A DNA stretch of 64,000 nt from Granulicella sp. L60 (GTDB taxonomy: Bacteria > Acidobacteriota > Terriglobia > Terriglobales > Acidobacteriaceae): contig NZ_LMUR01000022.1 of the NCBI RefSeq assembly GCF_009765825.1, positions 693,101-757,100 on the forward strand, given 5' to 3'. The notes below the pieces were generated by a model. It was not told where the DNA came from, ran no database searches, and worked only from the letters and a program-made list of their open reading frames with translations. The translations under genes and the position numbers were made by a program. Positions 27,346-35,504 of this stretch are shown in pieces; within the stretch, counting starts at the first letter, position 1, and the number at the start of each line of letters is the position of its first letter.

Positions 27346-27440
27346 GGCCGAGGCTGTGGATTTAGGGTTGTGACACGGTTGGTTAGGGAGGATTACAATC
27401 TTCGGGCTGTTACAGGTTGGGTTTGCGAGGAGCGGAGTTT

Positions 27441-28970
27441 ATGGCGACGATGACGGCATTGCATCCGGGAACGTATGGGTTTCCTGTGAACTTGAAGAAG
27501 CGATACGACAACTACATTGGTGGGGAGTGGGTGGCTCCGCTGTCGGGACAGTACTTTGAGAATGTGACGCCGGTGACGGGGCAGGTGTTGTGCGAGATTG
27601 CGCGGTCGAATGCGGCGGATGTGGATAGGGCGCTGGATGCGGCGCATGCGGCGAAGAAGGCATGGGGAAAGACCTCGACGACCGAGCGGGGGCGGATGCT
27701 GGAGAAGATTGCGCAGCGGATTGAGGACAATCTGGAGCTGCTGGCGACGGTGGAGACTTGGGATAACGGCAAGCCGATCCGCGAGACCATGGCGGCGGAT
27801 ATGCCGCTGGCTGTGGACCACTTCCGGTACTTTGCTGGTGTGATACGGGCGCAGGAGGGATCGATCTGCGAGATCGACAAGGATACGGTGGCGTATCACT
27901 ACCATGAGCCGCTGGGCGTGATCGGGCTGATCATTCCGTGGAACTTTCCGATTCTGATGGCGACGTGGAAGCTGGCTCCGGCGCTGGCGGCAGGGAACTG
28001 CGTGGTGCTGAAGCCGGCGGAGCAGACGCCGATGTCGATCCTGGTGCTGATGGAGTTGATCCAGGATATTCTGCCGCCGGGTGTGGTGAATATCGTGAAC
28101 GGGTTTGGGCTGGAGGCGGGTAAGCCGCTGGCTTCGAGTCCGCGGGTGAACAAGGTTGCGTTTACAGGGGAGACGACGACGGGCCGGCTGATTATGCAGT
28201 ATGCGTCGCAGAATATTATTCCGGTGACGTTGGAGCTGGGCGGCAAGAGTCCGAATATCTTCTTCAAGGATGTGGCGAGCGCTGACGATGCGTTCTTCGA
28301 CAAGGCGTTGGAAGGTTTTACGATGTTCGCTTTGAATCAGGGCGAGGTGTGTACCTGCCCTTCACGCGCACTGATTCAGGACACGCTCTATGACGAGTTC
28401 ATGGAGCGTGCCCTGAAGCGCGTGGCTGCGATTAAGCAGGGAAATCCGCTGGATAAGACGACGATGATCGGGGCGCAGGCCTCGACGGAGCAGATGGAGA
28501 AGATACTTTCTTACTTCGATATCGGAAGGCAGGAGGGCGCGGAGGTTCTGGCTGGAGGCAAGCGCGCGGTGCAGAGCGGGGAGCTGGCGGAGGGCTTCTA
28601 TATTGAGCCGACGGTTTTCAAGGGGCATAACAAGATGAGGATCTTCCAGGAGGAGATCTTCGGGCCGGTGGTGTCGGTGACGACGTTCCACGATGAGGAC
28701 GAGGCGCTGGCGATTGCGAATGACACGCTGTACGGGCTTGGCGCGGGAGTGTGGACGCGGGATATGAACAGGGCGTATCACTTTGGACGGGAGATTCAGG
28801 CGGGACGGGTGTGGACGAACTGCTATCACCTGTACCCGGCGCATGCGGCGTTTGGAGGGTATAAGCAGTCGGGAGTTGGGCGGGAGAATCATAAGATGAT
28901 GCTCGACCACTATCAGCAGACGAAGAATCAGTTGGTGAGTTATAGCCCGAATGCTATGGGATTCTTCTAG
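27441..28970 (+). CDS. NAD-dependent aldehyde dehydrogenase (AcoD/ExaC type)
   Basis: A 509-residue aldehyde dehydrogenase that oxidises an aldehyde, probably acetaldehyde or a similar short one, to the acid. PWNFPILMATWKLAPALAAGN forms the cofactor site, ELGGKSPN carries the general-base Glu, and Cys304 in NQGEVCTC is the nucleophile. The C-terminal YGLGAGVWTRD and QSGVGRENHK segments are typical. The close DUF779 gene downstream is the usual partner of AcoD/ExaC-like enzymes. The start at MATMTA was chosen for its position after a GGAG-containing site. A hairpin repeat follows the stop. Confidence 0.93.
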   Translation: MATMTALHPGTYGFPVNLKKRYDNYIGGEWVAPLSGQYFENVTPVTGQVLCEIARSNAADVDRALDAAHAAKKAWGKTSTTERGRMLEKIAQRIEDNLELLATVETWDNGKPIRETMAADMPLAVDHFRYFAGVIRAQEGSICEIDKDTVAYHYHEPLGVIGLIIPWNFPILMATWKLAPALAAGNCVVLKPAEQTPMSILVLMELIQDILPPGVVNIVNGFGLEAGKPLASSPRVNKVAFTGETTTGRLIMQYASQNIIPVTLELGGKSPNIFFKDVASADDAFFDKALEGFTMFALNQGEVCTCPSRALIQDTLYDEFMERALKRVAAIKQGNPLDKTTMIGAQASTEQMEKILSYFDIGRQEGAEVLAGGKRAVQSGELAEGFYIEPTVFKGHNKMRIFQEEIFGPVVSVTTFHDEDEALAIANDTLYGLGAGVWTRDMNRAYHFGREIQAGRVWTNCYHLYPAHAAFGGYKQSGVGRENHKMMLDHYQQTKNQLVSYSPNAMGFF

Positions 28971-28988
28971 AGATTCTTTCTAGAGGCT

Positions 28989-29040
28989 TTGTCCTGCCGG
29001 ACGGGCCCACTGCTCGTGGGGAGGTCACTTCGTGACTTTT
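28989..29040 (+). repeat. Three-hairpin 3' repeat, third locus
   Basis: It begins 18 nt after the aldehyde dehydrogenase stop. The first 36 bases equal those at 6902-6937 and contain the stems GTCC-tgcc-GGAC and CCCAC-tgctc-GTGGG; the third stem is GTCAC-ttc-GTGAC followed by TTTT. It lies inside the probable ALDH-DUF779 operon. Confidence 0.85.
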
Positions 29041-29097
29041 GTACCTTGTTGGGGCGGGTGGCGGCTTGGGGCCTCGCGATGCTCGGCGGAGGATGGG

Positions 29098-29475
29098 ATG
29101 GGTGAGGTGCCGGAGCAGGTGATTACGACGCCTGCGGCTGTTGCGTTGATGGAGAGGCTGGAGGCGAAGCATGGGCCGCTGATGTTCCATCAGTCGGGGG
29201 GATGCTGCGATGGCAGCTCGCCGATGTGCTATCCGCGTGGGGAGTTTTTGGTGGGGGATGGAGACGTGCTGCTGGCGGTGCTGGGGAAGACTCCGTTTTA
29301 TATGAGCCGGAGCCAGTTCGAGTACTGGAAGCATACGCAGCTGATTCTGGACGTGGTGCCGGGACGCGGAGGGATGTTTTCGCTGGAGAATGGAGAGGGC
29401 GTGCGGTTTTTGATTCGGTCGCGGGTGTTTCGCGACGAAGAGATTACAGCGCTACGGCTGGCGGCGCGAATCTGA
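29098..29475 (+). CDS. DUF779 family protein
   Basis: A 126-residue protein of the DUF779 family. The hallmark Cys/His-rich segment HQSGGCCDGSSPMCYP (about 31-46) is intact and could bind metal. The family is typically found beside AcoD/ExaC-type aldehyde dehydrogenases, as here, and a role in enzyme maturation or aldehyde handling is inferred. The ATG with GGAGG upstream was chosen; the longer frame runs back through the hairpin repeat and is not credible. Confidence 0.88.
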   Translation: MGEVPEQVITTPAAVALMERLEAKHGPLMFHQSGGCCDGSSPMCYPRGEFLVGDGDVLLAVLGKTPFYMSRSQFEYWKHTQLILDVVPGRGGMFSLENGEGVRFLIRSRVFRDEEITALRLAARI

Positions 29476-29487
29476 GGTACGGGTGAA

Positions 29488-29724
29488 CTACTTTTTAGCG
29501 AAACACCTTGCCATGATGGCGTCGTGGAGCCGGTCGCGGAGGCCGGGGGAGACCTCGTAGAGTTCGGCCCCCTTATAGACTTCAATGGTCTGGTGGGTGG
29601 TGTTGAGCACGACACGGCAGTGCTGGCAGCCAGCGGTGTGGACGCTGATCTCTTCGCGGAGCTCTTCGCTGAGCTGGTCGTCGAAGTAGTCGGAGAGGTG
29701 GCTTAATAGGTCCGTGCAGTTCAT
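29488..29724 (-). CDS. Zinc-finger anti-sigma factor
   Basis: A 78-residue cytoplasmic protein with the zinc-binding anti-sigma signature: Cys3, then His29, Cys33 and Cys36 in HTAGCQHC. Its ATG overlaps the sigma factor stop by 4 bp (ATGA), a sign of translational coupling. It probably sequesters that sigma factor until a stress, perhaps thiol oxidation, releases the zinc. There is no membrane segment. Confidence 0.85.
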   Translation of the reverse strand: MNCTDLLSHLSDYFDDQLSEELREEISVHTAGCQHCRVVLNTTHQTIEVYKGAELYEVSPGLRDRLHDAIMARCFAKK

Positions 29725-30347
29725 GCTGGCTGGCCCTCCTGCTTCTGCCGGAAATATCGGCTGAGACGTTCGCGCAGTTGGAGACGCGCACGCAATAATC
29801 TGGATTTCACCGCTGGGACGCTCAAGCCGAGTGCCTCCGCAGTCTCTTCGGTGGAGAGATTCTCAACGTCGCGAAGAGTGAATACGGTACGAAAGCCTGG
29901 GGGAAGACCCTGGATGGTCTTACGAAGGATGTCGGCGAGCTCGGCCTGATTGTATTGCTGCTCAGGGTTGGGCCGCCATTCGGCGAAGTCGCGCGGGATG
30001 GATCCTTCTTCTGTCTGGACGTCTTCGTCCATAGAGACGGTCTTGCTGGTCTTGCGCTTGCGGAGACGCATGAGGCTCTCATTGACGGCGATGCGGACGA
30101 GCCAGGTTGAGAACTTTGAGTTCCCCTGAAACTGGTCGAGCTTCTCGTAAGCCTTGAGGAATGCATCCTGCGTGATGTCTTCGGCGTCTTCACGGTTTTG
30201 TGTAATATGCTGCGCTACACGGAAGATCTGGCGTTCGTACTGCCGGACGAGCTGCTCGAAGGCAGCTGTGTCCCCATCTTTGGCGCGCGCAACCAGCGCT
30301 ACGTCTGGATGGACTTCTTCCGTCACTGGGGATTGGATGGCAGGCAT
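29721..30347 (-). CDS. RpoE-type ECF sigma factor
   Basis: A 208-residue extracytoplasmic-function sigma factor. Region 2 is clear (DITQDAFLKAYEKLDQF with the NSKFSTWLVRIAVN motif), then a linker, and region 4 with LSTEETAEALGLSVPAVKSR forming the -35-binding helix-turn-helix. It is translationally coupled to a zinc-finger anti-sigma gene. The start at MPAIQSP lacks an obvious ribosome-binding site. Confidence 0.93.
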   Translation of the reverse strand: MPAIQSPVTEEVHPDVALVARAKDGDTAAFEQLVRQYERQIFRVAQHITQNREDAEDITQDAFLKAYEKLDQFQGNSKFSTWLVRIAVNESLMRLRKRKTSKTVSMDEDVQTEEGSIPRDFAEWRPNPEQQYNQAELADILRKTIQGLPPGFRTVFTLRDVENLSTEETAEALGLSVPAVKSRLLRARLQLRERLSRYFRQKQEGQPA

Positions 30348-30504
30348 GAGGTAAAAGGTGCGAAAAATGGCCGATGCTTTGATGAGCTTCAGCGTGTTTC
30401 CACACTTTCACCATACTAAACCTGCTGGAGAGGTAGAGCAACGACGATAACGGAGAGCGGGTCCGGTTGGACTCACTCTCCGCTGGTGGGAGACACGGTT
30501 TGGA

Positions 30505-31152
30505 TTAGAGGGCGAAGCGGCGACGGAGTGCTCTGGCGGCTCCGACGAGACCGGTTCCGAGCAGGACGAAGGTGCTGGGCTCGGGGGTGACTGCGGGGGG
30601 TGGGACTGCGGTGACGTCATTGAAGACGAAGGCCAGATCGTTGTAGTCGGGCTCGGAGTTGTTGGCTGGGCTGGGGAAGGGCAGGTCTTCGAAGCCGACG
30701 TAGGTGCCGGCGGGGAAGACGTAGGTTCCCATGTTGCCGCTGCCGTCGGCGAGGGTTCCGCCGGCGAAGCTGGTGGTGTAGGCGTGATTTTCGCCGTCGT
30801 CGCTGAGTGCGGTGTCGGAGGAGTAGGTCGCGCCAGTGGATTCGTTCAAGATCTCGAAGGCGAGCGGGGTGCCTGCGGCGTAGGTGCCGAAGTCGAAGGT
30901 GGAACCCTGCGCGGTGGTGTTGTTCTGGAAGGTGGGGCCGACACGGGTGTTGGTGGCGAGGTCTACGAGGTAGAGAACGTCGGTGTCGCCTGCGTTGTAG
31001 GAGACGAAGTAGCCGGTGATGTCGCCGCCGTTTGCGGTGACGGTGGTAGAGCCCTGGACCGGGGTGCCTGGATTCGGATAGGGGATGGGGTCGGCCAAGA
31101 GTGCTGAGCCGACTGCAAGAAGCGGAAGGACTGCGAGTTTGTGGAGACGCAT
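30505..31152 (-). CDS. PEP-CTERM protein with DUF4114-like domain
   Basis: A 215-residue exported protein with a signal peptide (1-20) and a C-terminal PEP-CTERM tail (TPEPST, hydrophobic helix, RALRRRF). The segment VGFEDLPFP...PDYNDLAFVF matches the acidic end of DUF4114 domains, which look calcium-binding. It should be processed by exosortase and delivered to the envelope. AGGAG lies 8 nt before the ATG, and a -24/-12 promoter is about 50 bp upstream. Confidence 0.83.
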   Translation of the reverse strand: MRLHKLAVLPLLAVGSALLADPIPYPNPGTPVQGSTTVTANGGDITGYFVSYNAGDTDVLYLVDLATNTRVGPTFQNNTTAQGSTFDFGTYAAGTPLAFEILNESTGATYSSDTALSDDGENHAYTTSFAGGTLADGSGNMGTYVFPAGTYVGFEDLPFPSPANNSEPDYNDLAFVFNDVTAVPPPAVTPEPSTFVLLGTGLVGAARALRRRFAL

Positions 31153-31198
31153 GGGTGAGACTCCTGTTATGGGAAAACAACTGAATGCACCTTGTTCT

Positions 31199-31216
31199 AT
31201 GCATTCGAAGTGCCAA
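31199..31216 (-). promoter_or_regulatory. Sigma-54-type -24/-12 promoter
   Basis: On the minus strand the bases read TTGGCACTTCGAATGCAT. This gives a perfect TTGGCAC -24 half and GC at the correct 10-nt spacing, 47 nt before the PEP-CTERM start codon. It pairs with the similar element upstream of the PEP-CTERM gene at 19616. Confidence 0.7.
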
Positions 31217-31451
31217 AAACGGAGTTGGAAATTGTTGGGATATTTCGATTACCGGCTCAGTGCGGTCTTCGTTGTGGGAAAAATAGTTCACAGGCGGCTT
31301 GGAAGATGTGTTCCTTTTGGGCGCAGGGCTTGAAGAGTGGCGTATCAGGGGAGGTTCGGGTGAGAAAGGGAGCGTTGCGGTGTGGCCTGGCAGCTTAGAG
31401 TGGAGAGGTGGGCAGTAAGACGATGATGGGCGCGATGGTGGCAGGGTGAGA

Positions 31452-33818
31452 ATGACGTTGGCTGGAGCTGCTCTGCTGGGAGTGGTGATGTGCGCTGGTG
31501 GGGCTGCGGGTGGTCAGACGCAGGCTCCGGCGACTGCGACGACGCATGCGAAGAAGCCGGTTGCCAAGAAGAAGGCTGTGCCTGCGGCGAAGGGCGCGCA
31601 GGGGAAGACGACGAAGAAGGCTACGGCTGCAGGGAAGGGAAAGGGTAAGCACGCGGTTGCGGGGGCGGAGCACGCGAAAGTAGTTTCGAAGAAGCCGACG
31701 GCACAGACGATTCGGCTGACGAGTGCGTTCAAGGCTTCGGAGCAGTTGCGTCCGATGGCGCAGCAGCTGGCGGCGACACGTTCTGCGGCGGCGTACAGCG
31801 GAGTGGAGAGCTATGCGCGGTTGCATCCGGGGGAGGGTGCGGCGGCGGCTTATCTTGCGCTGGGGCATGCTTACATGCTCGACCACAGATTTTCCGATGC
31901 GCAGAGTATGTACCACCAGGCGAGTGTGAGTGGAACGGCGCTGGACGACTATGCGGATTATCTGGGGGCGCAGGCGGCGGTGCAGGCAGGGCGCGGGACG
32001 GATGCGTATGCGCTGCTCGATCACTTTGCGGAGCGGCATCCGGAGAGCATCTTCGATGCGAGTGCGCCGGTGTTGCTGGCGAATGCTTATCTGCAACAGA
32101 ACGATCCGCAGGGTGCGCTGCGGGTGCTGACGCCGTTGACGGAGTCGGCGCAGGCGTCTCATGGGGATTTTCGGTATGCGCTTGGACGGGCGTACCAAAT
32201 GGCGGGAGATACGGGGCGGGCGGCGTCTGCTTTCCGAGGCATCTATGTGAATCTGCCGTTGAGTATGGAGGCGACGCAGGCGAGGTCGCAGATGCAGGCG
32301 ATGGGAACGCCGCTGACGGCAGCGGAACGGAAGGTTCATGCGGATCAACTGTTCAACGCCAAGCGATATGTGGAGGCGGGCGCGGAGTATCACGCGATTG
32401 AACACGACGATACGGGGTTGAGTCAGGCGGACCATGATGCCTTGCTGATCTATGCGGCGGCTTGCGATATGAAGCTGAAGCATCTGGATCGAAAGACGGT
32501 AGAGCGGTTGCCGACGACGACGGACGACAGCGCGGCGCTGAAGCTTTATATGATGGCGGAGCTATCGCGTAATGAGAACGATGAGGCTGCGCACGACGCG
32601 TTGATTGCGGAGATGGTGCAGCGATATCCGACGAGCAGGTGGCTGGAGGAGGCGCTCTACTCCGGCGGGAATATGTATCTGCTGAAACACGATCCGAAGC
32701 AGGCGACGTATCACTACTCGCTGCTGGTGAAGCTGTTTCCGAAGAGTGCGTATGCTGCTTCGGCGCACTGGCGGGCGGCTTGGATGAACTACCGGCTGCA
32801 TAACTATCCCGAGGCGGCGCGGCTGATGGACGAGCAGATCGAAGCGTATTCGGCGGGGATTGAGGTGCCGAGTGCGCTGTATTGGCGGGGACGGATCTAT
32901 GAAGACCAGGAGAAGAACTTTGGGCAGGCGGTCAGCTATTACCGCGCGCTGACTGGGTCTTATATCAATTTTTATTATGCGAATCTTGCGCGGCAGCGGT
33001 TGAATGTGTTGAAGGGTGAGGCTGTGGCTGCGACTCCGTCGCCGGTTCTAAGCGCTGTGCCGAGACCTCCGGTTCCGGAGCTTACCGGTGAGCTGCCGGA
33101 GAATGAGCCTCATCTGATTAAGGCGAGGTTGCTGGCGAATGCGTCGTTGAACGAATATATCGGGCCGGAGATTCAGGCGAGTCCGAGTGCGACGCAGTGG
33201 GGGGCGCTAGCGCAGGCTGAGATCTATGTGTCGTATGGGGAGTACACGCGGGCGCTGCAGTCGATGAAGCATAGCGGGCTGTCGTTCTTTTCGCTTCCTC
33301 TTGACCAGGTTCCGACGGTGTATTGGAAGCTGTTGTTTCCGCAGCCTTATTGGGCGGATCTGGTTTCGAACTCGGAGAAGAATGGGCTGGATCCTTTTCT
33401 GGTTGCTTCGCTGATTCGTCAGGAGTCGGAGTTCAACGCGGGGGTGGTGAGCCATGCGAATGCTTATGGGCTGATGCAGCTACTGCCTTCGGTGGGCAAA
33501 TCGATGGCGAAGAAGGTAGGTTTGAAGGGATTCAACGCGAATGAGCTGCTGAACCCGACGGTGAATCTGCAACTGGGCACGGCAAATCTTCGGCAGGTGC
33601 TGGACCGGTTCGGCGGGCAGACGGAGTATGCGCTGGCGGCGTATAACGCGGGGGATGTGCCGGTGCGGCTGTGGATGGCGAATGGGACGTATGCGGACAT
33701 TGCGGAGTACGTCGAGTCGATTCCTTATACGGAGACGCGGGAGTATGTGCAGGCGATTCTTCGGAACAGGGAGATCTATCGCGCACTGTATGCGGGACAA
33801 CAAAGAGGAATCGAGTAA
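31452..33818 (+). CDS. Soluble lytic murein transglycosylase (Slt-like)
   Basis: A 788-residue exported enzyme that cleaves peptidoglycan between MurNAc and GlcNAc, forming 1,6-anhydroMurNAc. After the signal peptide comes a Lys/Ala-rich low-complexity segment (about 25-75), a long alpha-helical TPR-like superhelix (about 95-600), and a C-terminal SLT domain with catalytic Glu658 in IRQESEF, plus GLMQLLP and AAYNAG motifs. The basic linker before the TPR part is unusual and may bind the cell wall. ATG at 31452 is favoured over a GTG two codons earlier because of AGGG spacing. Confidence 0.88.
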   Translation: MTLAGAALLGVVMCAGGAAGGQTQAPATATTHAKKPVAKKKAVPAAKGAQGKTTKKATAAGKGKGKHAVAGAEHAKVVSKKPTAQTIRLTSAFKASEQLRPMAQQLAATRSAAAYSGVESYARLHPGEGAAAAYLALGHAYMLDHRFSDAQSMYHQASVSGTALDDYADYLGAQAAVQAGRGTDAYALLDHFAERHPESIFDASAPVLLANAYLQQNDPQGALRVLTPLTESAQASHGDFRYALGRAYQMAGDTGRAASAFRGIYVNLPLSMEATQARSQMQAMGTPLTAAERKVHADQLFNAKRYVEAGAEYHAIEHDDTGLSQADHDALLIYAAACDMKLKHLDRKTVERLPTTTDDSAALKLYMMAELSRNENDEAAHDALIAEMVQRYPTSRWLEEALYSGGNMYLLKHDPKQATYHYSLLVKLFPKSAYAASAHWRAAWMNYRLHNYPEAARLMDEQIEAYSAGIEVPSALYWRGRIYEDQEKNFGQAVSYYRALTGSYINFYYANLARQRLNVLKGEAVAATPSPVLSAVPRPPVPELTGELPENEPHLIKARLLANASLNEYIGPEIQASPSATQWGALAQAEIYVSYGEYTRALQSMKHSGLSFFSLPLDQVPTVYWKLLFPQPYWADLVSNSEKNGLDPFLVASLIRQESEFNAGVVSHANAYGLMQLLPSVGKSMAKKVGLKGFNANELLNPTVNLQLGTANLRQVLDRFGGQTEYALAAYNAGDVPVRLWMANGTYADIAEYVESIPYTETREYVQAILRNREIYRALYAGQQRGIE

Positions 33819-33840
33819 GAATCTTTTTTGCAGTTGAGGA

Positions 33841-33868
33841 TTGACACGCGGCTGAAATCCGATATTCT
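33841..33868 (+). promoter_or_regulatory. Sigma-70 promoter
   Basis: TTGACA and TATTCT are separated by 16 nt, 122 nt before the zinc-ribbon gene. A small hairpin (GCAC-cagaagta-GTGC) begins just after the -10 box. Confidence 0.65.
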
Positions 33869-33989
33869 TTGCACCAGAAGTAGTGCACTCACAGGTATCG
33901 ATCCGGGAGGTTTTCGTCCGCAGCCTGAAGGCAGCAATCGATAAGAAAATGTGGGTCACGAAAGACAACCGCTGGGCGAAGAGGCAATC

Positions 33990-34253
33990 ATGGTAGCGGA
34001 GCTGAATCTTCTTGAGATCTGGATTCCGGAGCAGATGCAGCCGGGAACGCTGTTTATGCTGGAGCAGGCTGGAGAGCTGGGCAAGGCTGAGAATCCGTAC
34101 TGGGCTGTGCTGGCGTGTCCTTCGTGCGGATCGCTTGGGTTGATTACGAGGCAGCAGTGTGCGGGTCTGGAGGCGATGATCTGTGGGGCCGGGGATTGCT
34201 CGGCTGAATATTTTCTTGAGGATCAGGCGATTCGTTATCGTCTTGCAAGCTAG
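33990..34253 (+). CDS. Small zinc-ribbon-like protein
   Basis: An 87-residue protein of unknown function. The C-terminal half has two cysteine pairs, CPSC and CGAGDC, plus a single Cys in QQCAG between them, which look like a small zinc ribbon. The N-terminal half (LLEIWIPEQMQPGTLFMLEQA) is amphipathic. GAAGAGG lies 5 nt before the chosen ATG. It has its own good promoter and a possible terminator, so it is probably a monocistronic unit. Confidence 0.65.
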   Translation: MVAELNLLEIWIPEQMQPGTLFMLEQAGELGKAENPYWAVLACPSCGSLGLITRQQCAGLEAMICGAGDCSAEYFLEDQAIRYRLAS

Positions 34254-34267
34254 GCAGGCGTGAGTGG

Positions 34268-34297
34268 CCACGCTTGGTGGAGCGTGGGTGGCTTTTT
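34268..34297 (+). terminator. Weak intrinsic terminator
   Basis: A 6-bp stem CCACGC / GCGTGG, followed after 5 nt by TTTTT, starting 15 nt after the zinc-ribbon gene stop. The gap between stem and T-run weakens it. Confidence 0.45.
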
Positions 34298-34469
34298 GCG
34301 TGCTTGGAATTATTTTTCGATGTTTATGGGTATGCGATGGCGAATGGGCTTGTAGCGTTCTGCCGTTCGGCCGCTTGAATTTTGCAAAGCGCCATTTTCC
34401 TGAAACCACTGACGCCGCTGTACGATCTAAGTTACGTGGTGGGTCTTTGAAGGAAAGATGGGGAGAGGT

Positions 34470-34919
34470 ATGTCGACTTACGAAAAAAATGCCGAGGCAG
34501 TAGCTCTGCTTTCTCCGGAACAGTTTCGAGTAACACAGCAGGGCGCTACGGAACCGGCGTTTGCGAATGCCTTCTGGGACCATGATGAGCCGGGGATTTA
34601 CGTTGATATTGTTTCGGGCGAGCCGCTGTTCTCTTCGCTGGATAAGTACGACAGCGACTGCGGATGGCCGAGCTTCACGAAGCCGATCGACGCCGAAAAT
34701 GTGGAGGAGAAACCTGACAACACCTTTGGCATGGAGCGGACGGAGGTGCGATCGAGCCACGGCGATAGTCACTTGGGGCACGTCTTTGATGACGGGCCGC
34801 AGGACGCCGGCGGTCTGCGCTACTGCATCAACTCTGCGTCGCTGCGATTCGTTCCGGTCGAGGAGCTTGAGAGTGAAGGCTATGGAAGATATCTGAAGTT
34901 ATTTGAGAAGGAGAGGTAA
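34470..34919 (+). CDS. msrB: Peptide methionine (R)-S-oxide reductase MsrB
   Basis: The 149-residue enzyme reduces the R form of methionine sulfoxide in proteins. The catalytic Cys119 is in RYCINSASLRF and the likely resolving Cys64 is in CGWPSF. The two CxxC zinc-binding pairs found in many MsrB proteins are absent (VSGEPLF where one pair would sit), so this is the zinc-free form. The start with GGAGAGGT just upstream is four codons inside the longest frame. It is 4 bp from msrA, clearly an operon. Confidence 0.93.
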   Translation: MSTYEKNAEAVALLSPEQFRVTQQGATEPAFANAFWDHDEPGIYVDIVSGEPLFSSLDKYDSDCGWPSFTKPIDAENVEEKPDNTFGMERTEVRSSHGDSHLGHVFDDGPQDAGGLRYCINSASLRFVPVEELESEGYGRYLKLFEKER

Positions 34920-34923
34920 CGAT

Positions 34924-35433
34924 ATGGCTTCAACACAGGAGACCGCAGTGCTTGCCGGGGGCTGCTTTTGGGGAATGCAGGATCTGTTGCGCCGCTACCC
35001 GGGCGTGACCTCGACGCGGGTTGGGTATACCGGAGGGGATGTTGCGAACGCGACCTACCGCAACCACGGGACGCACGCTGAGGCGTTGGAGATTGTCTTC
35101 GATCCGCAGAAGCTGAGCTTTCGGAAGCTGCTTGAGTTTTTCTTCCAGATTCATGACCCGACGACTCTGAACCGGCAGGGAAATGACGTTGGAATGAGCT
35201 ACCGTTCGGCGATCTTCTACACGACGGAAGAGCAGAAGAAGATTGCGAAGGATACGATCGCCGATGTCGATGCTTCAGGGCTGTGGCCGGGTAAGGTCGT
35301 GACTGAGGTTGTACCAGCAGGGGCATTCTGGGAGGCGGAGCCGGAGCACCAGGATTATCTGGAGCGCTATCCGAATGGCTATACCTGCCACTTCATTCGA
35401 CCGAATTGGAATTTGCCGCATCGTGCGGCGTGA
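34924..35433 (+). CDS. msrA: Peptide methionine (S)-S-oxide reductase MsrA
   Basis: A 169-residue enzyme that reduces the S form of methionine sulfoxide. The family motif GGCFWG holds catalytic Cys14, and TRVGYTGGD and HAEALEIVFDP are typical. Together with MsrB it repairs both diastereomers. Neither enzyme has a signal peptide, so they act in the cytoplasm. A strong hairpin lies just past the stop. Confidence 0.95.
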   Translation: MASTQETAVLAGGCFWGMQDLLRRYPGVTSTRVGYTGGDVANATYRNHGTHAEALEIVFDPQKLSFRKLLEFFFQIHDPTTLNRQGNDVGMSYRSAIFYTTEEQKKIAKDTIADVDASGLWPGKVVTEVVPAGAFWEAEPEHQDYLERYPNGYTCHFIRPNWNLPHRAA

Positions 35434-35441
35434 ATAAAATT

Positions 35442-35483
35442 GCCCGGGATGGCAGCGAGTTTTTCTCTCGCTGATATCCCGGG
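35442..35483. terminator. Bidirectional hairpin between convergent genes
   Basis: GCCCGGGAT / ATCCCGGGC (9 bp) continues inward, after a 2-nt internal mismatch, into CAGCGAG / CTCGCTG (7 bp) around a T-rich loop. It sits between the convergent msrA and MDR oxidoreductase genes and can serve both. Confidence 0.75.
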
Positions 35484-35504
35484 CAGCAACGTCTCTCGTG
35501 CGAG

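Larger units (their letters stand above)
26735..27440. other. Gene-free spacer rich in repeats
   Basis: About 700 bp with no credible gene. In order it has a C-rich run, two tandem copies of a 29-bp sequence, a strong hairpin terminator, and an island of hexamer arrays with GGAATGACA-type hairpins. The proximal promoter of the aldehyde dehydrogenase gene should lie in its last 80 bp, but I see no clear hexamers. Confidence 0.6.
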
